DNA of 44,008 bases from Candidatus Vagococcus giribetii (GTDB lineage Bacteria > Bacillota > Bacilli > Lactobacillales > Vagococcaceae). The notes under the pieces were generated by a model that saw nothing but the letters and a program-made list of their open reading frames with translations, made no database searches and was not told the DNA's origin. Numbering within the stretch: the stretch's first letter is position 1; every line of letters begins with the position of its first letter. This document shows positions 42,294 to 44,008 of the stretch, one piece after another. The stretch is from assembly GCF_017316185.1 (NCBI RefSeq), contig NZ_JAFLVX010000024.1, positions 6,027 through 50,034 of the forward strand, in the 5' to 3' direction. The translations under genes were made by a program, and so were the position numbers.

Positions 42294-44008
42294 TTGAAAA
42301 AGTATTTTGTAAGTTTATTATGTATTACATCTATAATAACTGTCCCTGCGTTAACTATCACAGAAGCCACAGGGAATAGTAGTACCGAAAATGAGACAGA
42401 AAAAGCAACTGAAACAACGAGTTCGCTCGATTTTTCTGTAATTGAAAGTTCAGAAATGCAAATACCTACAGATGATAGTAAAAAAGATTTAAATACTACT
42501 GAATTTGATAAAATAGAAAGCAGTACCTCATCTTCAGAAATAGAAGAAGGTAACATTGAATATCACGGTGATAAAATAACTGAAGAAAATCAAAGTGTTT
42601 TAGGAGAGAATGTTAGAATTGAGACTAAATCTACAGTTCGTAGCTTTTCAGCAGAAAGAAGCCTTTCTTCTAACAATTTAAATATGCCAAGAATTGATTT
42701 TGTAGATGTTTCATCTCACCAGGGAGAAATCACAGTTCAAGATTATTTAAAGATGAAAGGGCAAGGAGTAACAGGTGTAGTAGTAAAACTTACTGAAGGA
42801 ACAAGTTATATTAACCCGTTTGCCTATAGTCAGATTAGAAATGCTCAAACAGCTGGTCTGAAGGTTAGTGCCTATCATTATAGCTGGTTTGTTAATAAAA
42901 AAACTGCTGAGGCAGAAGCTAGATATTTTGCTCAAGTAGCGCAGCAAAATGGATTAGATATCAATACTGTTATGGTAAATGATGCAGAAGAACAATCGAC
43001 AAATAATGGAAATCTAACTCAAAACTCATTATATTTTATGGAAACATTAAATAAAGAATTTGGTTTTAAACAAGTTGTACATTACAGTATGGCTAGTTGG
43101 TTTACTACTAAAATTTTAGATATGAGTAAATTAGGTGGTGATAAAGCGTCTTGGAAAGCACAGTTTCCTTTTGTACCATCTAAAGATAATTTGTTACATA
43201 CAGAATCATCTGCTTGGCAGTGGTCTAGTGATATGCATTTTGTAGGAGATTCTAAGAAAGACCGAACATTTGATACCAATATTGATTACACAGGAACTTT
43301 TTCTTCTTTAAGAAATTTTGAATATATACCTTTTAGTAAGAAGACATTTATCAATAAAACTAATGCTGATATTTATAATCAACCATATCAATCTGGTACT
43401 TGGAGACAAGATAAAACTTTAGGAATGTCGAACGAATTAATAACTATTTCTGCTCAATCAAGAACCAGTTATGGTTTATGGTATGAATTTATGTATCAAA
43501 AAGATGGTATGAATAAGGTAGGATGGATAAAGTCAAATGATGTTAGTGATATAATTGATGAGAGAGAACATCAACAAACTTTATTTGTTAAGAAAGCAAC
43601 AGGAAGTATTTATGATAGTCCCTATGTACCAGGAACAGAAGAAATAGATAAAACTTTTAGTTTAGAAAATAATCAGTTTAATAAAACTAAAGAAGCTAGA
43701 ACAGGTTATGGCTTGTGGTATTACGGAAGTTATACAAAAAATGGCAAAGTTAAAACAGGTTGGATTAAATCAGTTGATTTGGAAGCTGAGACAGTTAATA
43801 TAGAAGCTTATACTAATAAAGGGATTATCAATAAAAATTATGGTGCTGTCTATGAATCTCCTTATATACCAGGGGTCTCTGAAAAGGATACTTTAGTTGG
43901 TTTACAAGAAGAAGTCGTGACGATTAAATCAAAATCTCAAACAAATAGTGGATTATGGTATGAGTCAACATATAAGAAAAATGGAGTAACAAAATCAGGT
44001 TGGATCAA
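42294..44008 (+). CDS. Secreted GH25 muramidase with GW repeats, cut by the window end
   Basis: The start is TTG 42294, with AGGAG 8 bp upstream; the frame stays open to the last base. A signal peptide (KKYFVSLLCITSIITVPALT) is followed by a Ser/Thr/Glu linker. The GH25 domain runs from about residue 133 to 340, with DFVDVSSHQGE (D138) and the catalytic D-x-E in MVNDAEE (D230, E232). At least three GW modules follow, the third cut by the window end. It should cleave glycan strands while bound to teichoic acids. The layout matches the upstream NlpC-like gene, which probably shares its promoter. TTG starts are also used at 14074 in this window. Confidence 0.92.
   Translation, partial: MKKYFVSLLCITSIITVPALTITEATGNSSTENETEKATETTSSLDFSVIESSEMQIPTDDSKKDLNTTEFDKIESSTSSSEIEEGNIEYHGDKITEENQSVLGENVRIETKSTVRSFSAERSLSSNNLNMPRIDFVDVSSHQGEITVQDYLKMKGQGVTGVVVKLTEGTSYINPFAYSQIRNAQTAGLKVSAYHYSWFVNKKTAEAEARYFAQVAQQNGLDINTVMVNDAEEQSTNNGNLTQNSLYFMETLNKEFGFKQVVHYSMASWFTTKILDMSKLGGDKASWKAQFPFVPSKDNLLHTESSAWQWSSDMHFVGDSKKDRTFDTNIDYTGTFSSLRNFEYIPFSKKTFINKTNADIYNQPYQSGTWRQDKTLGMSNELITISAQSRTSYGLWYEFMYQKDGMNKVGWIKSNDVSDIIDEREHQQTLFVKKATGSIYDSPYVPGTEEIDKTFSLENNQFNKTKEARTGYGLWYYGSYTKNGKVKTGWIKSVDLEAETVNIEAYTNKGIINKNYGAVYESPYIPGVSEKDTLVGLQEEVVTIKSKSQTNSGLWYESTYKKNGVTKSGWI

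Overview
The window looks like a low-GC Lactobacillales chromosome, most likely Enterococcaceae and close to Vagococcus. This is an inference from gene content: a multi-gene WxL surface-protein locus, GW-repeat wall hydrolases, a MutY without its iron-sulfur cluster, and generally low GC. No rRNA, tRNA, CRISPR array, insertion sequence or intact prophage was seen. The dominant theme is the cell envelope.

Layout. (1) 1-6471: the right end of a surface-glycan/teichoic acid cluster. It holds an EpsG-like polymerase (cut by the window edge), LicD, a lipid-linked-oligosaccharide flippase, a winged-helix/nucleotidyltransferase/choline kinase fusion, a LicB-type choline permease and a stand-alone LicC cytidylyltransferase. 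Together these form a complete choline uptake, kinase, CDP-choline and LicD transfer route. (2) 6632-7570: an LCP ligase that could attach such glycans to peptidoglycan. (3) 7657-9553 (minus): a sigma factor, DUF1659, DUF2922 and a GH25 lysozyme without a signal peptide, divergent from a gene with a ComK-like middle region (9901). (4) 10740-12218: tagD and galU, which supply CDP-glycerol and UDP-glucose.

(5) 12269-24607: an unusually long leader followed by a WxL locus: a short LPXTG protein, six small WxL paralogues, a 1440-residue WxL protein, a DUF916/DUF3324 protein and an uncharacterised single-pass membrane protein. (6) 24756-27485: a PgdA-like deacetylase whose signal peptide is cut off by an in-frame TAA. 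(7) 27600-34604: housekeeping genes (recX, mutY, an Ntdp-type phosphatase with a structured leader, a lipoprotein, a GNAT acetyltransferase, an AI-2E-family protein, a CNNM/HlyC protein). (8) 34661-39682: a DUF6020 membrane protein, then a graveyard with remnants of a DUF2142 gene and of rmlA, rmlB and rmlD, then GT2, DUF2304 and EamA-like genes. (9) 39889-44008: two secreted GW-repeat wall hydrolases, an NlpC/P60-like protein and a GH25 protein cut by the window edge.

Reading the parts together: the strain seems to have lost a local dTDP-rhamnose operon while keeping a phosphocholine-decorated, probably glycerol-phosphate-containing polymer, WxL proteins and teichoic-acid-binding (GW) hydrolases. 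The items most worth a second look are the LicCA fusion beside LicC, the sigma/DUF1659/DUF2922/ComK-like neighbourhood, the rml graveyard, the interrupted deacetylase and the regulatory leaders.
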